Shown piece by piece: positions 33,565-41,931 of a DNA stretch of 64,000 nucleotides. Source of the DNA: Nisaea sediminum (lineage in GTDB: Bacteria; Pseudomonadota; Alphaproteobacteria; Thalassobaculales; Thalassobaculaceae); NCBI RefSeq assembly GCF_014904705.1, contig NZ_JACZCQ010000003.1, forward strand, positions 310,001 to 374,000, in the 5' to 3' direction. The position numbers and the translations under genes are program-made. The notes under the pieces were generated by a model, which worked only from the letters and a program-made list of their open reading frames with translations, was not told the origin of the DNA and did not search any database. Numbering within the stretch: the first letter of the stretch is position 1; each line of letters opens with the position of its first letter.

Positions 33565-35255
33565 TCTGCTGCCTTGGAGGACGGCGACGCCGAATAGGCG
33601 CCGAGAAACGCGTTGGTGAGCGGATAGCGGCGGTCACGGCCGAACGCCTTCAGCGTGACCTTCACGCCGGGAGGCGCCTGACGGCGCTTGTATTCGGCTC
33701 TATCTAGCAGGCGCCAGACCTTCAGCACCGTCTCCGGCTCGTAGCCCATGTCCACGATACCGGAGATCGACGTCTCGTTCTCGATCAGCTCTTCCAGGAT
33801 CGCGTCCAGCACCGGATAGGGCGGCAGCGAGTCCTCGTCCTTCTGGTCGGGACGGAGTTCCGCCGACGGCGGCTTGGTGATGATCCGCTCCGGCATCACG
33901 GCGCCGTCCGGGCCGAGCGCGCCTGCGGGCTTGTTCTCGTTGCGCCAGCGGCAGAGCGCGAAGACGGACATCTTGTAGACGTCCTTCAGCACATTGTAGC
34001 CGCCGCACATGTCACCGTAGAGCGTGGCGTATCCGACGGACATCTCAGACTTGTTTCCGGTCGAGAGCACCATGTAGCCGAACTTGTTGGAAAGCGCCAT
34101 CAGGGTCATCCCGCGCGAGCGCGACTGGATGTTTTCCTCGGTGATGTCGCTGTTGGTGCCCTCGAAGAACGGCGCCAGCATCTCGGAGAAGGCCCCCATG
34201 GCGGGGCCGATATTGATTTCGTCCAGCTTAACGCCGAGCAGACGCGAGGCTTCCGCAGCGTCCTCAAGGCTTTCCCGGCTGGTGTAGGGGGACGGCATCA
34301 TCACGCAATGGACCCGGTCCGGACCGAGGGCATCGGTCGCGACGGCGGCACTCAGCGCGGAATCGATCCCGCCCGACATGCCGATCAGCACGCCCTTGAA
34401 GCCGTTCTTGTTCACATAGTCCCTGACACCGCAGATCAGCGCCTGATAGAGCGAGGCCTCGCCGGTCTCGACCGGTACCGTCTCACCCGGCGCACAGACC
34501 CAGCCGTCGGCTCCCTTGCTCCAATGGGTAATCGCGACCTTCTCCTGCCAGGCCGGGAATTGCCAGGCCAGCGAACGGTCCGCGTTCAGCACGAACGAGG
34601 CACCGTCGAAGACAAGCTCGTCCTGACCGCCGAGCTGGTTCAGATAGACCAGCGGCAATCCGCTCTCGACCACACGCGCAACCCCGAGCTGCTGACGCTG
34701 GTCCGTCTTGCCGAGTTCGAAGGGCGAGCCGTTCGGCACCAGCAGGATCTCGCCGCCGGTCTCGGCGACGCACTCGACCACGTCCGGAGTCCAGATATCC
34801 TCGCAGATCGGAATGCCGATCCTGACACCCTTGAAAGCGATCGGTCCGGGCATCTCGCCCGCCGCGAAGACGCGCTTCTCGTCGAAAACGCCGTAATTCG
34901 GCAGGTCGACCTTGTAGCGCTCGGCCGTCACCGCGCCGTCCTCGATCAGCAGAATCGCGTTATAGACGCGCCCATCCTCGCCGCGCCACGGCGCACCGAG
35001 CAAAACCGCCGGGCCTCCGTCCGCCGTCTCTTTCGCGAAAGCGTGAACGGCCGCCCGGACACTGTCGATGAACATCGGTTTCAGCACCAGGTCTTCGGGC
35101 GGATAGCCGCAGACATAGAGCTCGCTGGTCAGCAACAGGTCGGCGCTTTCGCCCGCAGCGAACGCGCGGGCCTCGCGAAGGCGGTCAAGATTGCCCTGGA
35201 AGTCCCCGACGGTCGGGTTCAGCTGGGCCAACGCAATCGTAAGAGTGTCGGTCAT
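33561..35255 (-). CDS. nadE: Glutamine-dependent NAD+ synthetase
   Basis: 564 residues in two domains. The N-terminal nitrilase-type glutaminase has its Glu in LLTSELYVCGYPPEDL near 42, Lys in RYKVDLPNYGVFD near 113, and the catalytic Cys in IPICEDIW near 149. The C-terminal synthetase has the PP-loop GMSGGIDSALSAAVA near 294, TGNKSEMSVGYATLYGD near 401, and PPSAELRPDQKDEDSLPPY. It amidates nicotinate adenine dinucleotide. It is the first gene of the nadE-gltX(-cysS) operon. Confidence 0.96.
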   Translation of the reverse strand: MTDTLTIALAQLNPTVGDFQGNLDRLREARAFAAGESADLLLTSELYVCGYPPEDLVLKPMFIDSVRAAVHAFAKETADGGPAVLLGAPWRGEDGRVYNAILLIEDGAVTAERYKVDLPNYGVFDEKRVFAAGEMPGPIAFKGVRIGIPICEDIWTPDVVECVAETGGEILLVPNGSPFELGKTDQRQQLGVARVVESGLPLVYLNQLGGQDELVFDGASFVLNADRSLAWQFPAWQEKVAITHWSKGADGWVCAPGETVPVETGEASLYQALICGVRDYVNKNGFKGVLIGMSGGIDSALSAAVATDALGPDRVHCVMMPSPYTSRESLEDAAEASRLLGVKLDEINIGPAMGAFSEMLAPFFEGTNSDITEENIQSRSRGMTLMALSNKFGYMVLSTGNKSEMSVGYATLYGDMCGGYNVLKDVYKMSVFALCRWRNENKPAGALGPDGAVMPERIITKPPSAELRPDQKDEDSLPPYPVLDAILEELIENETSISGIVDMGYEPETVLKVWRLLDRAEYKRRQAPPGVKVTLKAFGRDRRYPLTNAFLGAYSASPSSKAAE

Positions 35256-35473
35256 GACGCTTCTCTTAGCGCGCTGCGGACAGGCTCACAAACGGAAATA
35301 TGCGCCATCCGTCCGCCCCGCCACTACCGGACCTGCGCGGAACTGGACATGGATCCTTCCGCCGTGACAGGTGCAGAAACATGAGAGGCATGTTAGGTAA
35401 ACCGCCACTTCCGGAACCGAGAATTCTCCATTTCAGGTTTCGGAACCTCTTCGGGAAACCTCCGGGACGTTCT

Positions 35474-36034
35474 ATGAAGCTCAATATTGGCTGCGGATTC
35501 AGAAAAATGGACGGGTATGTCAACGTGGATGCCTTTCCAGACTGCAATCCGGACATCCTGCATGATCTCGAAAAGACCCCTTGGCCGTTCGAGGCAGATT
35601 CCATTACCGAAATCGTAGCAACTCACGTGCTTGAGCATCTGGGCGCGGACAAGAACGTTTTTTTCAATATCATCAAAGAGATATATCGCGTTCTCGCCGA
35701 CGGCGGCATCTTCAAGGTCGCCGTTCCACACTACATGCACCAGAACTATTACTCCGACCCGACCCATGTCCGGACGTTCACAAAGAGAACTTTCGAAATG
35801 CTGGACATGGATAAGAACCGTCAATGGATGAAAACAGGCTCCAACGTCACCATGCTGGCCGCGATGCTCAAAGTCGATTTCGAACTCCTGAGCGTTACAC
35901 AAACCTACGACGATCTTTGGACGAAGAAGCTCATCGACGGCGAAGTGACCCGCGCGGAGCTGCGGGAAATTGCAAAAAAACAGTGGAACGTCGTCACCGA
36001 AGTAGGCTTCACGCTCAAGGCCCGGAAACCCTGA
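35474..36034 (+). CDS. SAM-dependent methyltransferase, lower GC than neighbours
   Basis: 186 residues from this start. Motif I LNIGCGFRKMDGYVNVDAFP lies at the very N-terminus, followed by ITEIVATHVLEHLG and VLADGGIFKVAVPHYMH; this is the short methyltransferase type often found in polysaccharide or lipid loci. The start at 35474 (MKLNIGCG) is favoured by homology-type layout although the ribosome site is weak; earlier in-frame ATGs at 35381 and 35390 would add a basic unstructured leader. Codons are visibly richer in A and T than in the genes on either side, hinting at acquisition. Substrate unknown. Confidence 0.75.
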   Translation: MKLNIGCGFRKMDGYVNVDAFPDCNPDILHDLEKTPWPFEADSITEIVATHVLEHLGADKNVFFNIIKEIYRVLADGGIFKVAVPHYMHQNYYSDPTHVRTFTKRTFEMLDMDKNRQWMKTGSNVTMLAAMLKVDFELLSVTQTYDDLWTKKLIDGEVTRAELREIAKKQWNVVTEVGFTLKARKP

Positions 36035-36088
36035 TCCCGCGACAACGTTCGTCGCTCCGCAGTCTTCCGGCAGACTGCGTCCGCCAAC

Positions 36089-36412
36089 TCACATCTCGAT
36101 GCCGTGCTGCGCCTTGATGCTCTTCAGCACCGGCATGAAGTCGTAGGTCGGGTAGAACTCCGTATCGAACGCGCCCCAGGCACTCTTCTCGATCGCGAGA
36201 TTGACCTCGCGCAAGCGGTGCCCGGGAACTTTCAGGATCGCGACCTGACCGATGCCCATCATCACGTACCAGTTCACCACCTCGATCCCCTCCGGCGGAA
36301 ACATCTTCCAGAACTCGGTCTTTTCCAGCTTCGCATTGATTTCCTGAAGATTCTTGTCCTTCTGATGCTTCAGGAACACGGTCAGCAGGATCTCTCCTTC
36401 GCCAGCACTCAT
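36089..36412 (-). CDS. Conserved small protein, unknown function
   Basis: 107 residues starting MSAGEGEILLTVFLKHQKD. The ATG at 36412 has a strong GGGAGG, which decides it over an upstream in-frame ATG at 36460. The pattern of alternating strands and helices with a central WYVMMGIGQVAILKV and DTEFYPTYDFMPVLKSI suggests a ferredoxin-like alpha/beta barrel of the dimeric type. No catalytic residues recognised. Divergent from the DUF1330 gene. Confidence 0.65.
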   Translation of the reverse strand: MSAGEGEILLTVFLKHQKDKNLQEINAKLEKTEFWKMFPPEGIEVVNWYVMMGIGQVAILKVPGHRLREVNLAIEKSAWGAFDTEFYPTYDFMPVLKSIKAQHGIEM

Positions 36413-36537
36413 CTCGACCTCCCTCGTCCAATGACTGATGCGGAAGCGGAACTGAAGCATTCGCCTCCTTGATTGGCAACAGGCGGACAGATGCAGCTAC
36501 AGTGCGTTCAACGAGACAAACGGAACGGGAGGACACC

Positions 36538-36825
36538 ATGCCGGCCGGATACATCATCGCGCAGATCGACGTCTCCGATGCCGCCGCGTTCGAGGAATAC
36601 CGCAAGCTGGTCCCCGCCACGATCGCCAAGTTTGGCGGCGAGTATCTGGTCCGCGGCGGCAAACAGGAACAGCTCGAAGGCAGCAGCAATCCACGCACCG
36701 TCGTGCTGCATTTCGAGAGCTTCGACAAAGCGCGCGAATGGTACCATTCTTCAGACTACGAAAAGCCCAAAGCCATGCGGCAGGCTGCGTCGAAAGGCAA
36801 TGTCGTCCTGGTCGAAGGCGTCTAA
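36538..36825 (+). CDS. DUF1330 family protein
   Basis: 95 residues: AGYIIAQIDVSDAAAFEEY at the N-terminus, FGGEYLVRGGK, then VLHFESFDKAREWYHSSDY, the standard DUF1330 layout (dimeric alpha/beta barrel). Role unknown. GGGAGGACACC places the start at 36538. A stem-forming repeat lies after the stop. Confidence 0.9.
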   Translation: MPAGYIIAQIDVSDAAAFEEYRKLVPATIAKFGGEYLVRGGKQEQLEGSSNPRTVVLHFESFDKAREWYHSSDYEKPKAMRQAASKGNVVLVEGV

Positions 36826-36841
36826 CCTCACACCGACCACC

Positions 36842-36879
36842 GGCGCACAGGAAGCTTTCCTGACGCAATTTTGTGCGCC
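36842..36879 (+). terminator. Nested inverted repeat after the DUF1330 gene
   Basis: Arms GGCGCACA and TGTGCGCC enclose a smaller palindrome AGGAAGCTTTCCT. A six-T run comes only 21-26 bases later (TATTTTTTCGG), so it may be a poor terminator or a protein-binding site. Confidence 0.35.
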
Positions 36880-37017
36880 ACAATCCACCACTCGCCTATT
36901 TTTTCGGCATCGCCCGAAGCCCGACTGACCTCTCTCCTTCGCGCTGCACGACGTGTCTTGCCCGATAATCCGCATACTCCCGCGGATCCCTCTCCCCGAC
37001 GCGTCGGGTGGCACATG

Positions 37018-37032
37018 TGTTGCGTTGCAACA
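37018..37032. promoter_or_regulatory. Perfect inverted repeat upstream of the peptide transporter operon
   Basis: TGTTGC-GTT-GCAACA, centred about 40 bases before the dppB-like start. The position suits an operator or a 5'-UTR hairpin; no regulator is identified. Confidence 0.3.
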
Positions 37033-37064
37033 TACTCCTTCCTGCGACCCCAGATCGCGACACC

Positions 37065-38006
37065 ATGCTCAGACACGCCATCAAACGCCTGCTCGTCTCC
37101 ATTCCCGTCTTGCTCGGGGTGCTCTTCATCGGCTTCATGCTGATGCAGATCGTTCCCACCGATCCCGCAACCGTGCTCGCGGGACCGACCGCGAGCGCCG
37201 CCGACATCGAGGCAATCCGCGAGTCGATGGGGCTGAACGAGCCCGTCATCGTCCAGTTCGGGATCTATCTCGGCCGCGTCCTGCAAGGCGATCTCGGGCG
37301 CTCCCTCATCTCCAACAGCTCGGTCGTAGACGAACTGGCGAACACCATCGGCCCGACGATCGAACTGATGTGCGCCAGCCTGATCTGGGCGATACCGCTC
37401 GGTATTCTATTCGGCACGCTGGCCGCCGTCCGGCGCGGCAAGGCCTCGGACCGGATCATCATGGCCGCCTCGGTCGCCGGCGTCTCGATGCCGATCTTCT
37501 GGTTCGGCCTGATGCTGATCCAGTATGTCGGCTTCAAATGGCAGATCCTGCCGTTCCAGGGCCGGGCCGGGCCGGTCTGGACGATCGAGGGGCTTCGGCA
37601 CATCATCCTGCCGGCGATCACGCTCGGCGGCGTCTTTGTCGGCCCTGTCGCGCGCATGACACGAACCTCCCTGCTCGAGGTGCTGAGCAGTGACTTCGTC
37701 CGCACCGCCCGTGCCAAGGGCGTTTCGGAGCGGGTCATCGTGCTCAAGCACGCGCTGCGCAATTCTCTGATCCCGGTGGTGACGCTGATAGGCCTGCAGA
37801 TCGGCTTCCTGCTCGGCGGTGCCGTGGTGACCGAGACCATGTTCGCCTGGCCCGGGGTCGGACGGCTGGCGGTAGGCGCCATCGTCTCGGCCGACTACGC
37901 CCTCAGCCAGGGAGCGATCCTGGTGCTCGCGCTGTCCTTCATCATCGTCAATATCATCGTCGACCTGCTCTATGCCGTGCTCGACCCGCGCCTGAGGGTG
38001 TCATGA
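37065..38006 (+). CDS. Peptide/nickel-type ABC transporter permease (DppB-like)
   Basis: 313 residues, six membrane segments. DppB landmarks: LLVSIPVLLGVLFIGFMLMQIVPTDPA near 9-35, GLNEPVIVQFGIYLGRVLQGDLGRSL near 60, and the EAA loop EVLSSDFVRTARAKGVSERVIVLKHALRN near 207-235. The start at 37065 (MLRHAIKRLL) is chosen to leave a normal N-terminus. The stop overlaps the next permease start by 4 nt. It forms the import channel with the DppC-like protein. Confidence 0.9.
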   Translation: MLRHAIKRLLVSIPVLLGVLFIGFMLMQIVPTDPATVLAGPTASAADIEAIRESMGLNEPVIVQFGIYLGRVLQGDLGRSLISNSSVVDELANTIGPTIELMCASLIWAIPLGILFGTLAAVRRGKASDRIIMAASVAGVSMPIFWFGLMLIQYVGFKWQILPFQGRAGPVWTIEGLRHIILPAITLGGVFVGPVARMTRTSLLEVLSSDFVRTARAKGVSERVIVLKHALRNSLIPVVTLIGLQIGFLLGGAVVTETMFAWPGVGRLAVGAIVSADYALSQGAILVLALSFIIVNIIVDLLYAVLDPRLRVS

Positions 38007-38911
38007 CCGAGATTCACGTTTCCATGAACCCGATCGACGAGGCACCGGCCACCGCCGTGACCGCACGGCGGACCGCCCTGCGGAAATTGATGCGGGACAA
38101 GGGGGCCGTGGTCTCCTTCGTGATCCTCGCCATCATCGTCACGCTCGCGCTCGCGGCGCCGTTGATTGCACCGCACGACCCCTATGACAACAATCTGCGC
38201 AACATGCTGAAACCTCCGGCCTGGGCCGACGCCGCTCTTCCGGAGCATCTGCTCGGCACCGACGGGCTCGGTCGGGACATCGTCAGCCGCCTGCTCTACG
38301 GCACCCGCACGACCCTGATGATGGGGGTGATGGCGGTTCTGGCCGGGGGGATCATCGGGTCTTTCATGGGGCTGATGGCGGCCTACTACAAATGGCTCGA
38401 AGGGCCGGTGATGCGCATTGTCGACATCCTGCTTTCCTTCCCGTCGATCCTCTTCGGCCTCGCCATCGCCGCCGTTCTCGGCGCCGGCATCTTCTCGATC
38501 ACCGTCGCGCTCACGGTTTCGGCCGTTCCGACGATCGCCCGGATCACACGCGGAGCCGCCATGGTCCAGATGCAGATGGAATACATCACCGCGAGCCGCG
38601 CGGTCGGCATGAGCGACGCGCGCATCATCTGGCTGCACCTGCTGCCGAACAGCGCCTCGACGATCTTCGTCTACCTGACCCTGCAGCTCGGCCAGACGAT
38701 CCTGCTCGGTGCAGCTCTCAGCTTCATCGGCCTCGGCGCCCAGCCTCCGACCGCCGAACTCGGAACCATGGCCTCCGAAGGCCGGAACTTCCTCTTCTTC
38801 GCACCTCACGTATCGACGATCCCCAGCCTGGTGATCTTCCTGATCGTGCTGTGTTTCAACGTTTTGGGCGATGCCCTGCGGGACGTTCTGGACCCGCGGC
38901 TGCGCCAGTAG
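38003..38911 (+). CDS. Peptide/nickel-type ABC transporter permease (DppC-like)
   Basis: 302 residues, six membrane segments after a 35-residue cytoplasmic lead. APHDPYDNNLRNMLKPP, HLLGTDGLGRDIVSRLLYGTRTTL near 88-111 and the EAA loop MEYITASRAVGMSDARIIWLHLLPN near 191-215 identify the DppC/OppC family. Translation is coupled to the gene before through ATGA. A binding-protein gene follows after 72 bases containing a hairpin. Confidence 0.9.
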   Translation: MTEIHVSMNPIDEAPATAVTARRTALRKLMRDKGAVVSFVILAIIVTLALAAPLIAPHDPYDNNLRNMLKPPAWADAALPEHLLGTDGLGRDIVSRLLYGTRTTLMMGVMAVLAGGIIGSFMGLMAAYYKWLEGPVMRIVDILLSFPSILFGLAIAAVLGAGIFSITVALTVSAVPTIARITRGAAMVQMQMEYITASRAVGMSDARIIWLHLLPNSASTIFVYLTLQLGQTILLGAALSFIGLGAQPPTAELGTMASEGRNFLFFAPHVSTIPSLVIFLIVLCFNVLGDALRDVLDPRLRQ

Positions 38912-38942
38912 GAACGCGCTCGGGTCCGTCCTGGGCCGGAAA

Positions 38943-38962
38943 GGAGTGCCGCCCGGCACTCC
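38943..38962 (+). promoter_or_regulatory. Hairpin in the leader of the peptide-binding protein gene
   Basis: An 8-bp stem GGAGTGCC / GGCACTCC with loop GCCC, followed by GATAAAAAAGGAGG where the last bases are the ribosome site. No T-tract. It probably marks an RNA processing or stabilising point between permease and binding-protein messages. Confidence 0.45.
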
Positions 38963-38983
38963 GATAAAAAAGGAGGCTTACAC

Positions 38984-40573
38984 ATGGAACTCAGCAAGTT
39001 GTTGCTGCGGGCGGGGGCAATCGCCCTGACCGCGGCCCTGCCGCTGGCGGCTCCCGCGGTCGCGGAGACGTCCGTCAGCGTGCTCCGGACCATCGACACC
39101 GACCGATACGACCCCCACACCTCCACTTCGCGCGCGACCGCGGAAGTGATGTTCATGATGGGCGACACCCTGGTCGCGCTCGGCCCGGACATGAAGACGA
39201 TCAGCCCGCTGCTGGCGAAGTCCTGGACGGTGTCCCCGGACGGTCTGCTCTACACCTTCAAGCTGCGTGACGACGTCAGTTTCTGCAGCGGCAAGAAGCT
39301 GACCGCCAAAGACGTCAAGGCGACGATCGATCGCTGGATCGCACACCCGAAGGGCGTCGTGAAGAACCGCATGGGCGACGTGAAGGAAGTCCGCGCGGTC
39401 GACGACTACACGGTCGAGTACGAACTGACGCAGCCCTATTCCGAGCTGCTCTATCAAATGACGCAGCATTTCCACACGATCCTCAATGTCGAGGACGTGG
39501 ATAAGCTGGGCGACGATTTCGGTGTGAAGGGCTTCGACGGCACCGGCCCCTACTGCTTCGAGAGCTGGGAGCCGCGCAACCAGCTCGTGCTGAAGAAGCA
39601 CGAGGGTTACACTTGGGGCCCGGACTTCTACGAGAACAAGGGTCCGGCCAAAGTCGACGAGGTCGTCTGGAAGATCATTCCGGAAGACAACAACCGGGTC
39701 GCCGGGATCCAGACCGGCCAGGGCGACGCGACGCAGTACCTGCCTTACTGGGCGATCGACCAGCTGCAGGCCAACCCGCAGATCGCGGTCACCTCGCCGC
39801 CGTTCTACTTCTGGACCTATTATGTCGGTTTCAAGATCACCCGTGACATCGTGAACGACATCGAGGTCCGCAAGGCAATCAACCTCGCGGTCGACCAGAA
39901 GGCTCTGGCCGAGGGTCCGTTCTTCGGCAAGGCCGAGCCGGCCTATGCCTACGTCCATTCCGGTACGCTCGATTACGATCCGAAGGCTGTCGATGCGAGC
40001 TTGTTCGGCTACGATCCCGAGAAGGCCGGGTCGATCCTCGACGCCGCCGGCTGGAAGATGGGCGACGACAAATTCCGACACAAGGACGGCAAGAAGCTCG
40101 AACTGGTGGCCTACAGCTTCACCAACATCTGGCGCCCGGTCATGGAAGCGGTCCAGGGCGACCTGCGTAAGGTGGGCGTCGACCTCAAGGTCGAAGTCTT
40201 CGACGCGACCGTCGTCTGGGGCAAGCTCAAGACCCAGGATTTCGACCTCTACACGATGTCCTATCCCTACGTCTCAGCGGGTGATGCCCTGAACCTCTAC
40301 TTCCCGTCCGCCAACATGCCGACGCCGAACCGGATGAACTGGGACGACGCCGAAACCGACCAGTGGCTGAAGGAAGGCCGCGGCGCGCTCACCGACGCCG
40401 ACCGTGCCGCCGCCTATTCAAAGGTGGAGAAGAAGGTCCACGACGCCGTGGTCTGGATTCCGATCGTGCACGAGCCGATGTTCGTCGCCGCAGGTCCGCG
40501 CATGAAGCCGATCGAGGCGCACGGCATCTACGGCGCGGGTCTCTACAAGGGGCTCAATCTCGAGCTGAAGTAG
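38984..40573 (+). CDS. Peptide/nickel-type ABC transporter substrate-binding protein
   Basis: 529-residue SBP_bac_5 family protein. Signal peptide LLLRAGAIALTAALPLAAPAVAE with cleavage near 28. The family signature is near TISPLLAKSWTVSPDGLLYTFKLRDDVSFCSGKKLTAKDVKATIDRW, and FDGTGPYCFESWEPRNQLVLKK follows. It captures an oligopeptide or another cluster 5 ligand in the periplasm for the two upstream permeases. AAGGAGG precedes the ATG. A strong terminator closes the operon; no ATPase genes follow, so those must be elsewhere. Confidence 0.92.
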   Translation: MELSKLLLRAGAIALTAALPLAAPAVAETSVSVLRTIDTDRYDPHTSTSRATAEVMFMMGDTLVALGPDMKTISPLLAKSWTVSPDGLLYTFKLRDDVSFCSGKKLTAKDVKATIDRWIAHPKGVVKNRMGDVKEVRAVDDYTVEYELTQPYSELLYQMTQHFHTILNVEDVDKLGDDFGVKGFDGTGPYCFESWEPRNQLVLKKHEGYTWGPDFYENKGPAKVDEVVWKIIPEDNNRVAGIQTGQGDATQYLPYWAIDQLQANPQIAVTSPPFYFWTYYVGFKITRDIVNDIEVRKAINLAVDQKALAEGPFFGKAEPAYAYVHSGTLDYDPKAVDASLFGYDPEKAGSILDAAGWKMGDDKFRHKDGKKLELVAYSFTNIWRPVMEAVQGDLRKVGVDLKVEVFDATVVWGKLKTQDFDLYTMSYPYVSAGDALNLYFPSANMPTPNRMNWDDAETDQWLKEGRGALTDADRAAAYSKVEKKVHDAVVWIPIVHEPMFVAAGPRMKPIEAHGIYGAGLYKGLNLELK

Positions 40574-40593
40574 ATCCCGCGAAACATCTCAGA

Positions 40594-40628
40594 CACGGGG
40601 CCGGTCAATCCGGCCCCGTGCTCTTTTG
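40594..40628 (+). terminator. Intrinsic terminator after the peptide transporter operon
   Basis: A perfect 11-bp stem (CACGGGGCCGG / CCGGCCCCGTG) with loop TCAAT, followed by CTCTTTTG. It starts 21 nt after the stop and also separates this operon from the convergent gene ending at 40630. Confidence 0.85.
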
Positions 40629-40629
40629 A

Positions 40630-41100
40630 TTACTTGTCGAGGTTCCTGAAGAAATCATCGGATACCTTCGCGTCGATCTCGTCGCCACGTACAGTGTCAT
40701 CCGGCTCGCTCGGCGCCGCAGGCGCCGGCCGGTTTTCCGGAACAGCAGCTTTCTCGGGATCGTCCGCGCCTCCCCGATGCCGCCGCGACGTCGCCGCCGC
40801 TCCGGTCGAGGACTGTTCGCCGGACCGGGTCATCGACGCTTCGTCGAGCACTTTCCGCTGCTTCGCCACACTTGCGAATTCCTGCAGATTGATGAACAGC
40901 TCGAACAGCTCGGACAGCACCTCCGTGTTGGAGATCGACTTGCGGGCCTGGCGGGCCATCACACTGAAAGAGCCATTCCGGATCTGGTACTGCATGAGCA
41001 TCACGCGCGTGCGTTGCTGGAGCTCCAGCAGTTTTGCAAGAAGCTGATCGTCGGAAAGATCAGACGGCGCGGGAAAAGCTGCCGCTCTCGTGGGAGTCAT
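40630..41100 (-). CDS. Hydrophilic coiled-coil protein, unknown function
   Basis: 156 residues. The first half is helical (DDQLLAKLLELQQRTRVMLM and TEVLSELFELFINLQEFA), the second is low-complexity, rich in Ala, Pro, Ser and charged residues (RRHRGGADDPEKAAVPEN) and ends DDFFRNLDK. No membrane segment or signal. Family not recognised. It ends against the terminator of the peptide transporter. Confidence 0.6.
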   Translation of the reverse strand: MTPTRAAAFPAPSDLSDDQLLAKLLELQQRTRVMLMQYQIRNGSFSVMARQARKSISNTEVLSELFELFINLQEFASVAKQRKVLDEASMTRSGEQSSTGAAATSRRHRGGADDPEKAAVPENRPAPAAPSEPDDTVRGDEIDAKVSDDFFRNLDK

Positions 41101-41205
41101 AGCTCAGGTTCCAGTTGCCTCAAGGGATAGCCGGTCCCGGACGCCTCACGCCCGCGACTGCCGGCTTTCGCGCCGGCTGCGTAGTTGACGGGGAGTGACA
41201 CTGCG

Positions 41206-41931
41206 TCAGTCCGCAGCATCCATCATGGCCACGTTCCCGGTGCCCCGCATGCCGAGCCAGTCCAGCGTCGCCCGGCCCCATTTGTCGATGGCCGCGCCGA
41301 ACAACTCGAAGCCTTTCAGGTGCGCTTCCTTGGGCTGCGCGCCAGGCAGTTCCATGCGATGCGCCGCACCGGCGGTCCAGCGCTGGATCATTTCCAGCGT
41401 TATTTCGGGATGGAACTGGATGCCGAGCTTGTTTTCTCCAAAGAGATAGGCCTGGTTCGGAAAACGTTCGCCTTCCGCCAGCAACCGCGCCCCGTCCGGC
41501 AGGTCGAAGCCTTCCTTGTGCCACTGGTAGAAGTGTTCCGAATGGGCAAAGTACGGGCGACCTTCCTCGGTCGGGCGCACCTTGGTGTAACCGACCTCGA
41601 CATGGCCCTGGTCATGCAGATAGACCCGAGCGCCGAGCGCGCGGGCGAGCAGCTGGCCGCCCAGGCAGATCCCGAAAAACGGCTTCTCCTCGCGGAGCAC
41701 GACATCCATGAAATCCAGCTCGGCCCGGATACCGTCGAGGTGATCGTCGTTGGCGCTCATCGGACCACCGAACACCACCACGCCGGCGTGATCGTCGAGA
41801 TGCTCCGGCAAATCGTCGCCGATGCAGGGGCAGCGCCGGTCGAGCGCATAGCCACGCTCTTCGAGCAGCACCCCAACATGCCCCGGGACAGAAGTCTTCT
41901 GATGAACAACGATGAGGACTTTAGGCTTCAC
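41206..41931 (-). CDS. Class I glutamine amidotransferase-like protein
   Basis: 241 residues. The nucleophile elbow GICLGGQLLARALGA near residue 97 and IQFHPEITLEMIQRW near 178 give the Cys-His-Glu triad. The layout matches the stand-alone GMP-synthase-type amidotransferases used in stress or catabolic routes. The start is GTG (VKPKVLIVVHQ) at 41931, placed inside the end of the nicotinate phosphoribosyltransferase gene with an 11-nt overlap; further upstream codons are unlikely. The acceptor subunit or substrate is not visible. Confidence 0.85.
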   Translation of the reverse strand: MKPKVLIVVHQKTSVPGHVGVLLEERGYALDRRCPCIGDDLPEHLDDHAGVVVFGGPMSANDDHLDGIRAELDFMDVVLREEKPFFGICLGGQLLARALGARVYLHDQGHVEVGYTKVRPTEEGRPYFAHSEHFYQWHKEGFDLPDGARLLAEGERFPNQAYLFGENKLGIQFHPEITLEMIQRWTAGAAHRMELPGAQPKEAHLKGFELFGAAIDKWGRATLDWLGMRGTGNVAMMDAAD

